From: CAZHOV01 sp964534315
GTDB lineage: Bacteria; Bacteroidota; Bacteroidia; Chitinophagales; Saprospiraceae
NCBI GenBank assembly: GCA_964534315.1
Contig: CAZHOV010000065.1
Location: forward strand, 1 to 29,078
Direction: 5' to 3'
Length of the DNA stretch: 29,078 nucleotides
The notes under the pieces: model-generated
Told to the model about the DNA's origin: nothing
The model's input: only the letters and a program-made list of their open reading frames with translations
The model's database searches: none
Position numbers and translations under genes: made by a program
Shown here: piece by piece, positions 1 through 8,376 of the stretch
Layout: the number at the start of each line of letters is the position of its first letter
Position numbering within the stretch: position 1 is the stretch's first letter

Positions 1-52
1 ATCTTTTTTTCAAAGTTCGCTTTTTTTCTCCATTTTTGCACAATCTGACGGT

Positions 53-70
53 GCACCGCTGAACCGTTAT
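53..70. repeat. 18-bp dispersed repeat word, copy 1
   Basis: The string GCACCGCTGAACCGTTAT occurs here, just beyond the 3' end of the first gene, and again exactly at 24839-24856 inside an 8-bp-period repeat array. It is probably the edge of a similar array that lies mostly outside or has decayed. The rest of the first 71 bases shows no gene. Confidence 0.75.
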
Positions 71-71
71 C

Positions 72-1997
72 CTACTCCAACTCCAACACCAAACTCTCAT
101 AAGGCTTCAATCTCAACTCCCCCTCCAAGCTATGCTCCTGCAGCGTCATCACGTCGCGCCCCTTTTTGAAGGCATGCAAAATTTCTACAAACCGGTCTAA
201 TTGCAAGTTTTGATCTTTGTCATCTGTATTTAATACCACCATGATCGTCTCTTTCTTATCATACCGAAAGTAGACATAGACTCCGTCTTCGGGAACAAAC
301 TGCACCAACTTCCCGGTCTGTAAGGCAGCGTGCGCTTTGCGGTAATTGGCCAGACGTTTTACATATTTAAAGGCTTCCAACTCCTCCCCTTCCAAATTGG
401 ACATATTAAATTTGTTGATCGTGTCAGAAGGCCAGCCGCCAGGAAAATCCTGGCGCACCTTTCCGTCGGGATCAGTGAAGTTCTTCATCAGGATCTCCGT
501 ACCATAGTATAACATGGGAATACCGCGGGTGGTCAACAAAAACGTTATACCCGATTTGAACCGATCCAGATCCTCCTCTACTTCCGAAAAGAAGCGACTC
601 AAATCGTGGTTATCCAAAAAAACCACATTTTTAAATGGATCCTTGTACATATAATCCTTAGCTAACGTGTAATAAACGCGAGCCGCTCCACTTGTCCACC
701 CCTGCTCTTCAGTCAATGCTTCTTTGATGGCATAATAAAGCTGAAAATCTGTTACCGCCTCAATGGGTGAGGAGGTACTAGCCAGTTCCATCGCATTATC
801 GGCAAAATAGGCCTGGATAGGTGTTCCATGTACCCAGGTTTCCGCATACATATGAAAATCCGGATATTCTTCTTTTATAGCTTTTACCCACTGTCCCATA
901 AAGTCCTGATCCGGATAAGCATACGTATCGACGCGATAGCCATCCAGACCAGCATATTCCACCCACCAAATACTATTTTGGATTAAATAGGTGGCCAGTT
1001 TTTCGTTTTTTTGATTCAAATCGGGCATGTGATAATCAAACCAACCATCCGCCATCATCATTTTGTCATAGTAAGAAGCGTAGGGATCCATGAGAGTAGG
1101 GGCACGGTAGGTCGTCCGCTTAAATTCAGTAAACTGATGAATCCAGTCAAAGGCGGGCAGATCATTGATAAACCAATGATTGTCACCTACATGGTTATAG
1201 ATGACATCCATAATCACTTTCATCTCTCTTTTCTGACATTCGTCTACCAGTTGCTTATACAAGGCATTGTCACCAAAACGCTTGTCAATATTATAGTGAT
1301 CGGTGATTGCATAGCCGTGATACGATTCATACGGCTGGTCATTTTCCTGTACCGGATTGAGCCAAAGCGTCGTTATACCCAGTTCCTCCAAATAATCCAA
1401 ATGGTCAATAATACTCTGAAGATCTCCCCCATGCCGGAAAAACATCTTCGATCGATCGATACCGGTCTGTGCCATATCGTCGAAGCTATCATTAGAAGGA
1501 TCACCATTGGCAAAACGATCAGGCATTAGTAGGTAGATCAGGTCACTCGGATCAACAGGATTTATCCGTTCTGGATCAGTTTCTCTGGGTTGTAATTCAT
1601 AGCGGAAGACCTTATTTTGCCCGTCCCGCACCAGGGTGATCAAAAATTCCCCCGGGCTGGCATCCTGAGTAATATTGAGGGTAATAAATAAATAGTTGGG
1701 GTTAGCTACCCGGCTCACTTCGATCACATTGATACCAGGATAATCGACAGTAGGATAAAAATAAGCCACGTCTTGATCGTGGATCAATAGTTCTAATTTT
1801 GGATTTTGCATGCCGGTCCACCAAAACGGAGGCTCTATCCTCGGTTTCTTAACCACCTGTGGAATAGGTTCCCTCACTCTATAAACCGATTTAGACGCCC
1901 CTTCTGGCAACCGCTGCTCTGCGGGAGGAACATTCTCTTCTTGAGCGGTCACCCAAAAAGAGCAGACCGCGAAAATTACTATTATAAATAATCTCAT
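72..1997 (-). CDS. Secreted GH13 alpha-amylase / SusA-like cyclomaltodextrinase-neopullulanase
   Basis: A 641-residue glycoside hydrolase that should hydrolyse alpha-1,4 links in maltodextrins, pullulan or cyclodextrins outside the cytoplasm. Residues 1-18 form a signal peptide ending in VTA-Q with no lipobox. A beta-sandwich N-terminal domain (about 55-140, cyclomaltodextrinase-N type) precedes the TIM barrel (about 150-560) and a C-terminal beta domain. All four GH13 signatures are visible: region I DVIYNH (264-269), region II GYRVD with nucleophile D357, region III acid/base E386 in YAETW, and region IV NHD with D465. Seen: intact catalytic set and ATG start. Known: N-domain GH13 enzymes of Bacteroidota include SusA. 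Inferred: periplasmic or exported role feeding the transporter gene just upstream. The exact substrate (starch, pullulan or cyclodextrin) cannot be read from sequence. Confidence 0.9.
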   Translation of the reverse strand: MRLFIIVIFAVCSFWVTAQEENVPPAEQRLPEGASKSVYRVREPIPQVVKKPRIEPPFWWTGMQNPKLELLIHDQDVAYFYPTVDYPGINVIEVSRVANPNYLFITLNITQDASPGEFLITLVRDGQNKVFRYELQPRETDPERINPVDPSDLIYLLMPDRFANGDPSNDSFDDMAQTGIDRSKMFFRHGGDLQSIIDHLDYLEELGITTLWLNPVQENDQPYESYHGYAITDHYNIDKRFGDNALYKQLVDECQKREMKVIMDVIYNHVGDNHWFINDLPAFDWIHQFTEFKRTTYRAPTLMDPYASYYDKMMMADGWFDYHMPDLNQKNEKLATYLIQNSIWWVEYAGLDGYRVDTYAYPDQDFMGQWVKAIKEEYPDFHMYAETWVHGTPIQAYFADNAMELASTSSPIEAVTDFQLYYAIKEALTEEQGWTSGAARVYYTLAKDYMYKDPFKNVVFLDNHDLSRFFSEVEEDLDRFKSGITFLLTTRGIPMLYYGTEILMKNFTDPDGKVRQDFPGGWPSDTINKFNMSNLEGEELEAFKYVKRLANYRKAHAALQTGKLVQFVPEDGVYVYFRYDKKETIMVVLNTDDKDQNLQLDRFVEILHAFKKGRDVMTLQEHSLEGELRLKPYESLVLELE

Positions 1998-2120
1998 TAG
2001 ATACTATTTTCAATTTTTCTTATTTCTTAATTTTCTACCCTCCTTTGATTCCGATTCTAACAGGATGCAACACTGATTTACTTGATTTAACAAATACCAG
2101 CAGATTTTTCATACTTCCTA

Positions 2121-2261
2121 CTAATATCTACCTTTTTTCTGTAAAGCCCTGAAAATCAAAGCCCTTCGCATATTCCAATAGTGACGTAGTCATGAAAATT
2201 TAATTTCCTTTTCATTCAATTTTCATTTTGAGTAAGGCTTCTGCTGGAGAAGGACTTCATT
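2121..2261 (-). repeat. Degenerate dispersed repeat, third copy (inverted)
   Basis: Read on the minus strand, this interval begins AATGAAG, continues with CCAGC and TTA(C/G)C blocks, contains the GTGAC/GTCAC-like core CATGACTACGTCAC, and ends GGTAGATATTAG. The same order of blocks occurs in the two 180-bp tandem copies at 19951-20309. This copy is shorter, lacking roughly the middle 50-60 bp that carries the CCCACCATT hairpin. It fills most of the gap between the transporter stop codon and the SusA-like gene. The remaining spacer (1998-2120) shows no gene. Confidence 0.7.
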
Positions 2262-2268
2262 CCTCACT

Positions 2269-4215
2269 TCACCCCACCACATCATCCTTATCATATACCC
2301 GCATCGTCAGCAGTGCTGCTAAGGCGAATGCACCGGCAGCCACCAGGGAGATGTAGATCGCCTGCCCGTCAAAGACTTTAGCCACCAGAAAACCCAAGAT
2401 GGTAGCGGCCAGGATTTGCGGTATTACGATAAAAAAGTTAAATACCCCCATATAATACCCCATTTTATCAGACGGTATAGAACCCGTGAGAATGGCATAT
2501 GGCATAGCCAGAATACTGGCCCAGGCTAATCCGATCCCTATAAAGGAAATCAACAAATACCAGGGGTTGGCGATAAAGAAGATACTGACAAAACTGATCG
2601 CTCCGACCAGCAGCGATATCGAGTGGGTCATCTTGCGGTTGGTCACTTTGGCCAGCCACATCAGGAAGAAAGCAAACAAAGAAGCCATCCCGTTATAGAC
2701 GGCGAAACACACCCCTACCCAATCTGCTCCATCATTATATTCTTTTTGAACAAACTTTAATCGATGCGCCATTTTCAAGGGTTCGCCAATCATGGCACCA
2801 TCAGCCCGAAAGAGCGTACCACTATTCTTCTGTAGAAAATCGAAGGTACTGAAAGTAATGATCTTTTCATTGCCTTCTACACCGTCACTGTACTGGTCCT
2901 GAAGGTTTTCCAATTCTTTCTTAGCTTTTTCGAAAGACTCCCCTTTGGAATCGATCTGATCAATAGATCCCAGGGCTTTTTCCACCAACTCCTCTTCTTT
3001 CACTAACTTTCCTTCAAGGAAATAATTCGCTAGGTTTACCGGGATAACCACCTCATCCACGCCTGCTACGAATTTATCTTCAATTTCAGAAAGGTCTTCT
3101 TTTATTTTGGCTAATTCCTTTTGATCTTCCCCTTCCATATTATTTACGACCTCTTTCAAATACTGTACTTCCTGAGCATTGACCTTCATGCCGTATTTAT
3201 CACTCGTTACCCCTGCTGTGGTGTACAGCCACATGCAAAACAAAGCAAACCAGGAGAAAAACTGCACCCAAGCTAATTGTTTCATGGTGAGGGGCATGTC
3301 TTGCAGGTCGTTCATAATGGTCACAAAACCATTTTCGAAATTGCCGTTAGACTGTAGAATACCGGAGAACAAGAACATCGCTCCAACAAAGATCAACCCA
3401 AAGCCAAAAATAAAGATCTGTTTATCCACTTGCATTTGGGTGAGCCCGATCGTCAGGATGGCACCGAGTGCGAGGATGATCTTTCCTACGCGGATTTGAC
3501 GCTTACCCTTCTTCTTTGCAGCTTCTGCTGTGAGGGCTTCCTTTTCATATTCATCATCTTTTTCGTCTTCTTCAAAGGCGGCGAGCTCTTCCGGAGGATA
3601 CTCCTTGGAGCGAAAGACTGTCCATAAAACGGCAAGGAAAAAGACAATAGCCCCTACATAAAAAGACCACTTAACCGATGGGGGGATGATCCCTTTGGGA
3701 GCTTCATTGCTTATGCCAAACCAATTGGTGAACATGTAAGGTAAATAAGAGGCGATCACTGCACCGAGGCCAATGAAAAAACTCTGCATGGCAAAGCCCG
3801 TAGTGCGCTGTTCCGAAGGTAAATTATCGCCCACAAAGGCCCGAAAAGGCTCCATGGATACATTGATCGAGGCATCCATGATCCAGAGCATTCCGGCCGC
3901 GATCCACAAACTTGGAGAATTAGGCATGATAAACAGTGCGATAGAAGCAAAAATGGCCCCAAACAAAAAGTAGGGCCGCCTGCGTCCTAGTCGATTCCAG
4001 GTACGATCACTAAAATACCCGATGATAGGTTGTACGATCAGCCCCGTCACCGGAGCGGCAATCCATAAGATGGGAATATCTTCGACATCGGCGCCGAGGG
4101 TTTCAAAGATCCGGCTGACATTCGCATTTTGCAAGGCAAAGCCAAATTGAATTCCCAAGAAGCCAAAGCTCATGTTCCAAATCTCCCAAAACGACAGTCT
4201 AGGTTTTTTAGCCAT
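2269..4215 (-). CDS. MFS sugar (maltose) transporter with large periplasmic insertion
   Basis: A 648-residue integral membrane protein of the GPH/SLC45-like branch of the major facilitator superfamily, predicted to import maltose or short maltodextrins with a cation. The loop 2-3 signature is clear: SDRTWNRLGRRRP at residues 69-81. The N-terminal six helices end near 200. A charged cytoplasmic linker (205-242) is followed by two extra hydrophobic segments (243-258, 266-286), then the C-terminal half from about 312. Unusually, a ~155-residue hydrophilic, lysine/glutamate-rich, helix-prone stretch (about 338-495) separates the equivalents of TM7 and TM8, a loop that is normally short and should face the periplasm. 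Neighbours are three GH13 enzymes and a GH65 phosphorylase, which is the basis for assigning maltose. Specificity is inferred from context. Confidence 0.85.
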   Translation of the reverse strand: MAKKPRLSFWEIWNMSFGFLGIQFGFALQNANVSRIFETLGADVEDIPILWIAAPVTGLIVQPIIGYFSDRTWNRLGRRRPYFLFGAIFASIALFIMPNSPSLWIAAGMLWIMDASINVSMEPFRAFVGDNLPSEQRTTGFAMQSFFIGLGAVIASYLPYMFTNWFGISNEAPKGIIPPSVKWSFYVGAIVFFLAVLWTVFRSKEYPPEELAAFEEDEKDDEYEKEALTAEAAKKKGKRQIRVGKIILALGAILTIGLTQMQVDKQIFIFGFGLIFVGAMFLFSGILQSNGNFENGFVTIMNDLQDMPLTMKQLAWVQFFSWFALFCMWLYTTAGVTSDKYGMKVNAQEVQYLKEVVNNMEGEDQKELAKIKEDLSEIEDKFVAGVDEVVIPVNLANYFLEGKLVKEEELVEKALGSIDQIDSKGESFEKAKKELENLQDQYSDGVEGNEKIITFSTFDFLQKNSGTLFRADGAMIGEPLKMAHRLKFVQKEYNDGADWVGVCFAVYNGMASLFAFFLMWLAKVTNRKMTHSISLLVGAISFVSIFFIANPWYLLISFIGIGLAWASILAMPYAILTGSIPSDKMGYYMGVFNFFIVIPQILAATILGFLVAKVFDGQAIYISLVAAGAFALAALLTMRVYDKDDVVG

Positions 4216-4288
4216 AATTATGATTTAACGAAGTAGCGAAAAGTTAGCAGCGCTATATTTTTAATTATTCAATATTCATTATTAATCA

Positions 4289-5683
4289 CTAATTGGAAAT
4301 CACCAAATACTCCCAGGGTTTTAACTGAAGGGGCTTTCCGGCTTCATACGTATAATCTTCGTTGGTAAAAACCTCTTCAAACCCTTCTCCGATCGATGCT
4401 GACAGGGTAGTTTCCTGAGCTTCACCAGTCAGATTAAGAATGACGAAAACCTCGTCGCCGTCTTTGGCTCTTTTAAACGCATAAACTGATTCGGATTCAT
4501 TGATTCGGATGGGTTCACCTCCGTGAGGCCCATTCCAAAGGGCTTTATTATTGTCTTTAAGCGTAAGTAGCGTTTTGTAAAAATCGGCATATTCGAAATC
4601 ACCAAAGCCGATATTGTCTTTTTCAAAGAATGCTAATCGCTTCTTCAGCGGTTCTTCCTGACCGCTATAGATCAGCGGCATCCCGCTAAAGGTGGAGGCG
4701 AGTACGGCCATCGTTTGGTGCCCGTCGCCCATCCGTTCGAAGACCGTTCCATTCCAGGAGTTTTCGTCGTGATTGGAGGTAAAATGCATATGAAACCCTT
4801 TATTGAATTTTTTTCGGTCTTCTTCCAACCACGTATCAATATCATTGGCATTTTTCTCCCCTTTAGCAATGTCATTCATAAGGTGGTGAAACGACCAGCC
4901 GTAAGACATGTTGAAGTACTGCTCATTGCGGTGAGGCGGATGTTCTGCTTCAGCAAGCATAAACAGAGGCTTTTCATTTTGCCGTAAGGAGGCGGTAGCT
5001 TTTGCCCAAAAACTGTCAGGTACTTCATATGCTACATCACAGCGGTAGCCATCGACATCGTAGTCTTGCACCCAGAAATTGAGGGCATCGATCATGGCAG
5101 CGGTCATATCCTGATTACTGTAATCAAGGTCGGCCACATCGGTCCAGTCTGTTCCTTCCGGGTGAATGATGGCTCCATCTTTTTGGGTATACCATTCAGG
5201 ATGTTCCGTTATCCAAGGATGGTCCCAGCCGGTGTGATTAGGCACCCAGTCGAGGATCACGTACATCCCCAGGTCATGGGCTTTATTGACCAGATTTTGA
5301 AAATCTTCAAACGTTCCAAATTCCGGATTGACGCCCTTGTAATCCATCACTGCATAATAGCTTCCCAACGTACCCTTACGTTTTTCTTTACTGATCTGGT
5401 GGATAGGCATCAGCCAGAGAATATCGACCTCCATCTCTTTCAGGCGGGGTAGATGTTCAGCAAAAGCGTTAAACGTCCCTTCTTCCGTATACTGCCGGAT
5501 ATTGACCTCATAGATGTTCGCACTGACCGCCCAACTCGGCAGGATACCAATGTAGCTGGCTGCTGGTTGCTGTTCCGTATCCGTCTTTTGAGCACCCTCT
5601 TGTTCAGTTGCTGACTGGCAGGCAGTAGAAAGGGTCAATAAAGTAAGTATCAAAATGTGAAAATTAAGTTGTATTTTTTTCAT
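4289..5683 (-). CDS. GH13 alpha-amylase family lipoprotein
   Basis: A compact 464-residue alpha-amylase with a lipoprotein signal: hydrophobic residues 8-20 and lipobox LSTAC with C22 as the lipidated residue. After a low-complexity linker (23-40) the catalytic barrel starts near 50 and lacks any extra N-terminal carbohydrate-binding domain. GH13 motifs are complete: DWVPNH (region I, about 145-150), DGYRCD with nucleophile D216, acid/base E245 in FMLAEAEHP, and NHD with D306. It should be tethered at the outer membrane or periplasmic face and trim maltooligosaccharides. It lies between a second GH13 lipoprotein and the transporter in one minus-strand operon. The upstream leader (5684-5770) is strikingly A/C-rich in the sense strand. 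Fine specificity is unknown. Confidence 0.9.
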   Translation of the reverse strand: MKKIQLNFHILILTLLTLSTACQSATEQEGAQKTDTEQQPAASYIGILPSWAVSANIYEVNIRQYTEEGTFNAFAEHLPRLKEMEVDILWLMPIHQISKEKRKGTLGSYYAVMDYKGVNPEFGTFEDFQNLVNKAHDLGMYVILDWVPNHTGWDHPWITEHPEWYTQKDGAIIHPEGTDWTDVADLDYSNQDMTAAMIDALNFWVQDYDVDGYRCDVAYEVPDSFWAKATASLRQNEKPLFMLAEAEHPPHRNEQYFNMSYGWSFHHLMNDIAKGEKNANDIDTWLEEDRKKFNKGFHMHFTSNHDENSWNGTVFERMGDGHQTMAVLASTFSGMPLIYSGQEEPLKKRLAFFEKDNIGFGDFEYADFYKTLLTLKDNNKALWNGPHGGEPIRINESESVYAFKRAKDGDEVFVILNLTGEAQETTLSASIGEGFEEVFTNEDYTYEAGKPLQLKPWEYLVISN

Positions 5684-5788
5684 GACTTGTACTTTTGGTT
5701 AGCATTTTTTTTGTTGGTTTTTTTTGGTTTTATTGAGGGCTTCTTTGCGGTTTTGTTGGGAGCTTTTTTGAGTGGGCCGCGTTGGTCA

Positions 5789-5833
5789 TGCCCCACCTAT
5801 AGGTGTGGCACACGTATAGGTGTGCCACACCTA
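5789..5833. repeat. 45-bp palindromic intercistronic element, copy 1
   Basis: Two stacked palindromes: CACCTATAGGTG followed by an inverted repeat with 13-bp arms (AGGTGTGGCACAC at 5801-5813 and its complement at 5820-5832). It lies 14 bp beyond the stop codon of the 798-residue amylase, between two genes of the same strand. It differs from the copy at 8324-8368 at one base in 45. It could stabilise or attenuate the polycistronic mRNA, or be a small REP-like element. Confidence 0.85.
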
Positions 5834-5846
5834 AGCGCTGACCAAA

Positions 5847-8243
5847 TTAATTCGTCAAATAATCAAAACTCCTAGGAGGCAAGGTCACCGAAATCCCGGC
5901 ATCCTCATTTTCTACTTTCCCCCCAAAATTGGCGTTCAGCTTTACTCTTTTATAACGTTCCGGCAACTCCAACTGAATGGTTCGCTCCTGATCGTCTTTA
6001 TTAAATACAGCGATCGTAAGCTCATCGAAATACATGCGCGCCAGGGCAAAGGTTTTATCCGAAACTTCTAGCAACTCCGTATCTCCATAGGTTAGTGAAA
6101 GGCGGTTAGCGCGCAGGTCAGTAAGCTGCTCCGTTATTTTTTTGGTTTCAGCCTCATGTTTGTTCCACGCGTCAAATCGCATCATTCTGCGGTTATCCGG
6201 ATCGCCGGCGCCGGACATCCCGATCTCATCCCCGTAAAAGATAACAGGAACACCGGGAATAGACATCAAAAACCCAGTTAGCATCTGCAGTCGTTCGTAT
6301 CCAACCGTATCCTCCACCTGAATATCCCGTTCAAATCCGGCGGCCCGCGCATCTTCGTCAAAGCTCAAAGCACCACTTGCGTAAGAGATAAAACGAGGCT
6401 GATCGTGATTGCCGGTCATGTAGCCCATAGTAGAGTGATACCCATAGTAGTTAAAAGATTCTTCTAAACTAGTTTTAACGACTTCAAAAGAAGGCTCCGG
6501 CAAAGCAAAGGCATTGCGCACCTCGAAATACAGATTGAAGTCGAATTGGGAATCCAACATACCTGAATTGATGTAGCTATTGATCAAGTCTCTGCTGCCA
6601 TAGGTTTCCCCGATTTGATACAAGGGCTTGTTATTCTTTACAATCATTTCTTCTTTTAGCTTTCGCGTGAGTGTCCGCCAAAATTCAAGGTTAATGTGCT
6701 TAGTTGCATCATGCCGGTAGCCGTCCAGATTGTATTCCAAGACCCACCACATGGCCGAATCACTTTGTAGATCAACAACTTCTGGATTCGAGAAATCTAA
6801 ACTCGGTAAAAAGGTATCAAACCAGGTTGTCAATCGCTGTTCATCCCATATACGAATGTTCTTCTGACCGTTAGGTAAATCTAATTGGGTTGCCCATTCG
6901 GGGTGCTCCTGATAGATAGAATGCTCCTGGTGAACATGATTGCAAACATAATCCAGCAAAATATTGATATCACTATCGTGAGCGACAGTAACCATTTCTT
7001 TCAGCTCTTCGGAAGTCCCAAACCGGTGATCCACCTTAGAGGATACCACTGGCCAATATCCGTGATAGCCAGAATACCAACGCTGGGGCTCAGGAAATTC
7101 CTGGTAGGCTTTTAAGGGGTTTTGAGTAATCGGTGAAAGCCATATCGCATTGATATTGAGTGATTTTAAGTAGCCGTCTTTGATCTTTTGAGTAATCCCG
7201 GCAATATCTCCTCCCTGGAAGTTCGTTTTCTCGGTCAGGCGATCATCCTCTACCGGCTCATCATTTTCTTTATTCCCATTATTGAAGCGGTCAACCAAGG
7301 TAAAGTACATAATCTGCGCCTCCTTGTCAAAGCGGTTCAACTGGGCTGCGTCTTCGACTACCTTGCCTTCTTGGAGCGGTATCAAAAGGTCGTTAGACTC
7401 CCCCTCCTCGTTAAAAGCCCAAACCCGGACAAATGATCGTTTTTGATCAGCAGCAGCTTCAGGGATGGTTAACCTTATTTCCTTACTCTCTGGCGTCATT
7501 TGGGCATCCATCAGTGCATTTTCCCAAAAAGCTAACACGCCTGAAGGGGTGTTATTAAAACCTATGGTAATAGTATTTCCTTTAGCTTCTTTAGTAAACA
7601 AGGTCGGTATTTTTTCGGGATCTGGTTTAGGAATTTCCAACAAATTGTTAAACCCACCAATGCCGTTTGATACCAGTTTGGCATTAGAAGGATCTTTCAT
7701 TTCTTTTCCATCCACCACATATAGGTATTGGTAGTTGCCCGGATTGAGTTCAAAGGTAAATGTCCAGTTTGCACCCTTTTTTTCAAAATTAGCTGTATTA
7801 GGATTCCAGGCATTCATTTCTCCTTTGACCTGTACGGTCTCGTATTGCTTATCCGGCAAGGTCATGGTCACAGAAGTCTTCCCGTAAGCTTTCAGGAGGA
7901 TGGAATAGATATTTCCATCTTTGGTTTGAAAAGAAAGGGTTGAAAGGGGAGGGACGTTGCCGATGACACTTAAAATAAGTTTTTGCTTATCAGGAGAAAT
8001 CGAAGCGACGATTTCTTTGGGTGAAAAAATGGTATCAATCTCTTCGGGTTCCATGAAATAGTCTTCCATAATAACCCTGGTCGTTGTTTTGTTCAGTTGG
8101 ATAGGCGTAGCTAGCCCAACAAGTTGAGTGGTTTTGGTTGGAGCCGTTTCGGTTGGACTCGAAGGTGCTGTTTCTGTGCGGCAAGAGAATAAAAACAACA
8201 GGATTGAAAGGTAAAACAATCCATTCAACAAAGACTTGTACAT
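5847..8243 (-). CDS. Multidomain GH13 alpha-amylase lipoprotein with CBM48-like module
   Basis: A 798-residue lipoprotein (hydrophobic 8-20, lipobox LFLFSC with C21). A first beta-rich domain (about 45-125) is followed by a CBM48/AMPK-beta-like glycogen-binding module (about 130-205, with GEMNAWNP and a YQYLYVVDG strand), another beta-sandwich (about 210-300), the GH13 barrel (about 310-720) and a C-terminal beta domain. Catalytic motifs are intact: DYVCNH (431-436), GYRHD with nucleophile D512, acid/base E546 in IGETYGS, and NHD with D614. The YFTLVDRFNNGN entry strand is typical of extracellular amylases. Inferred role: surface or periplasmic degradation of starch-like polymer, with the extra modules helping substrate binding. 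It is followed and preceded by 45-bp palindromic elements, so its mRNA segment may be processed separately from its neighbours. Confidence 0.9.
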   Translation of the reverse strand: MYKSLLNGLFYLSILLFLFSCRTETAPSSPTETAPTKTTQLVGLATPIQLNKTTTRVIMEDYFMEPEEIDTIFSPKEIVASISPDKQKLILSVIGNVPPLSTLSFQTKDGNIYSILLKAYGKTSVTMTLPDKQYETVQVKGEMNAWNPNTANFEKKGANWTFTFELNPGNYQYLYVVDGKEMKDPSNAKLVSNGIGGFNNLLEIPKPDPEKIPTLFTKEAKGNTITIGFNNTPSGVLAFWENALMDAQMTPESKEIRLTIPEAAADQKRSFVRVWAFNEEGESNDLLIPLQEGKVVEDAAQLNRFDKEAQIMYFTLVDRFNNGNKENDEPVEDDRLTEKTNFQGGDIAGITQKIKDGYLKSLNINAIWLSPITQNPLKAYQEFPEPQRWYSGYHGYWPVVSSKVDHRFGTSEELKEMVTVAHDSDINILLDYVCNHVHQEHSIYQEHPEWATQLDLPNGQKNIRIWDEQRLTTWFDTFLPSLDFSNPEVVDLQSDSAMWWVLEYNLDGYRHDATKHINLEFWRTLTRKLKEEMIVKNNKPLYQIGETYGSRDLINSYINSGMLDSQFDFNLYFEVRNAFALPEPSFEVVKTSLEESFNYYGYHSTMGYMTGNHDQPRFISYASGALSFDEDARAAGFERDIQVEDTVGYERLQMLTGFLMSIPGVPVIFYGDEIGMSGAGDPDNRRMMRFDAWNKHEAETKKITEQLTDLRANRLSLTYGDTELLEVSDKTFALARMYFDELTIAVFNKDDQERTIQLELPERYKRVKLNANFGGKVENEDAGISVTLPPRSFDYLTN

Positions 8244-8323
8244 ATATTGAAGTTTTGATTACTTGAATTGCAACACAATATAATAAGGATTTGGGATTTT
8301 CAGGTGCAGTACACTCGCAATCG

Positions 8324-8368
8324 TGCCCCACCTATAGGTGTGGCACACATATAGGTGTGCCACACCTA
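8324..8368. repeat. 45-bp palindromic intercistronic element, copy 2
   Basis: Same element as 5789-5833 with one substitution (G to A in the loop). It lies 8 bp beyond the stop codon of the GH65 phosphorylase gene and upstream of the 798-residue amylase gene. Its placement immediately after a stop codon matches copy 1. Confidence 0.85.
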
Positions 8369-8376
8369 CGCAAACA

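Noticed and set aside
5645..5700. Short 13-codon upstream frame (minus strand) overlapping the start of the 464-residue amylase
   Set aside because: It is short, in an A-rich leader, and no leader-peptide pattern such as codon runs is visible.
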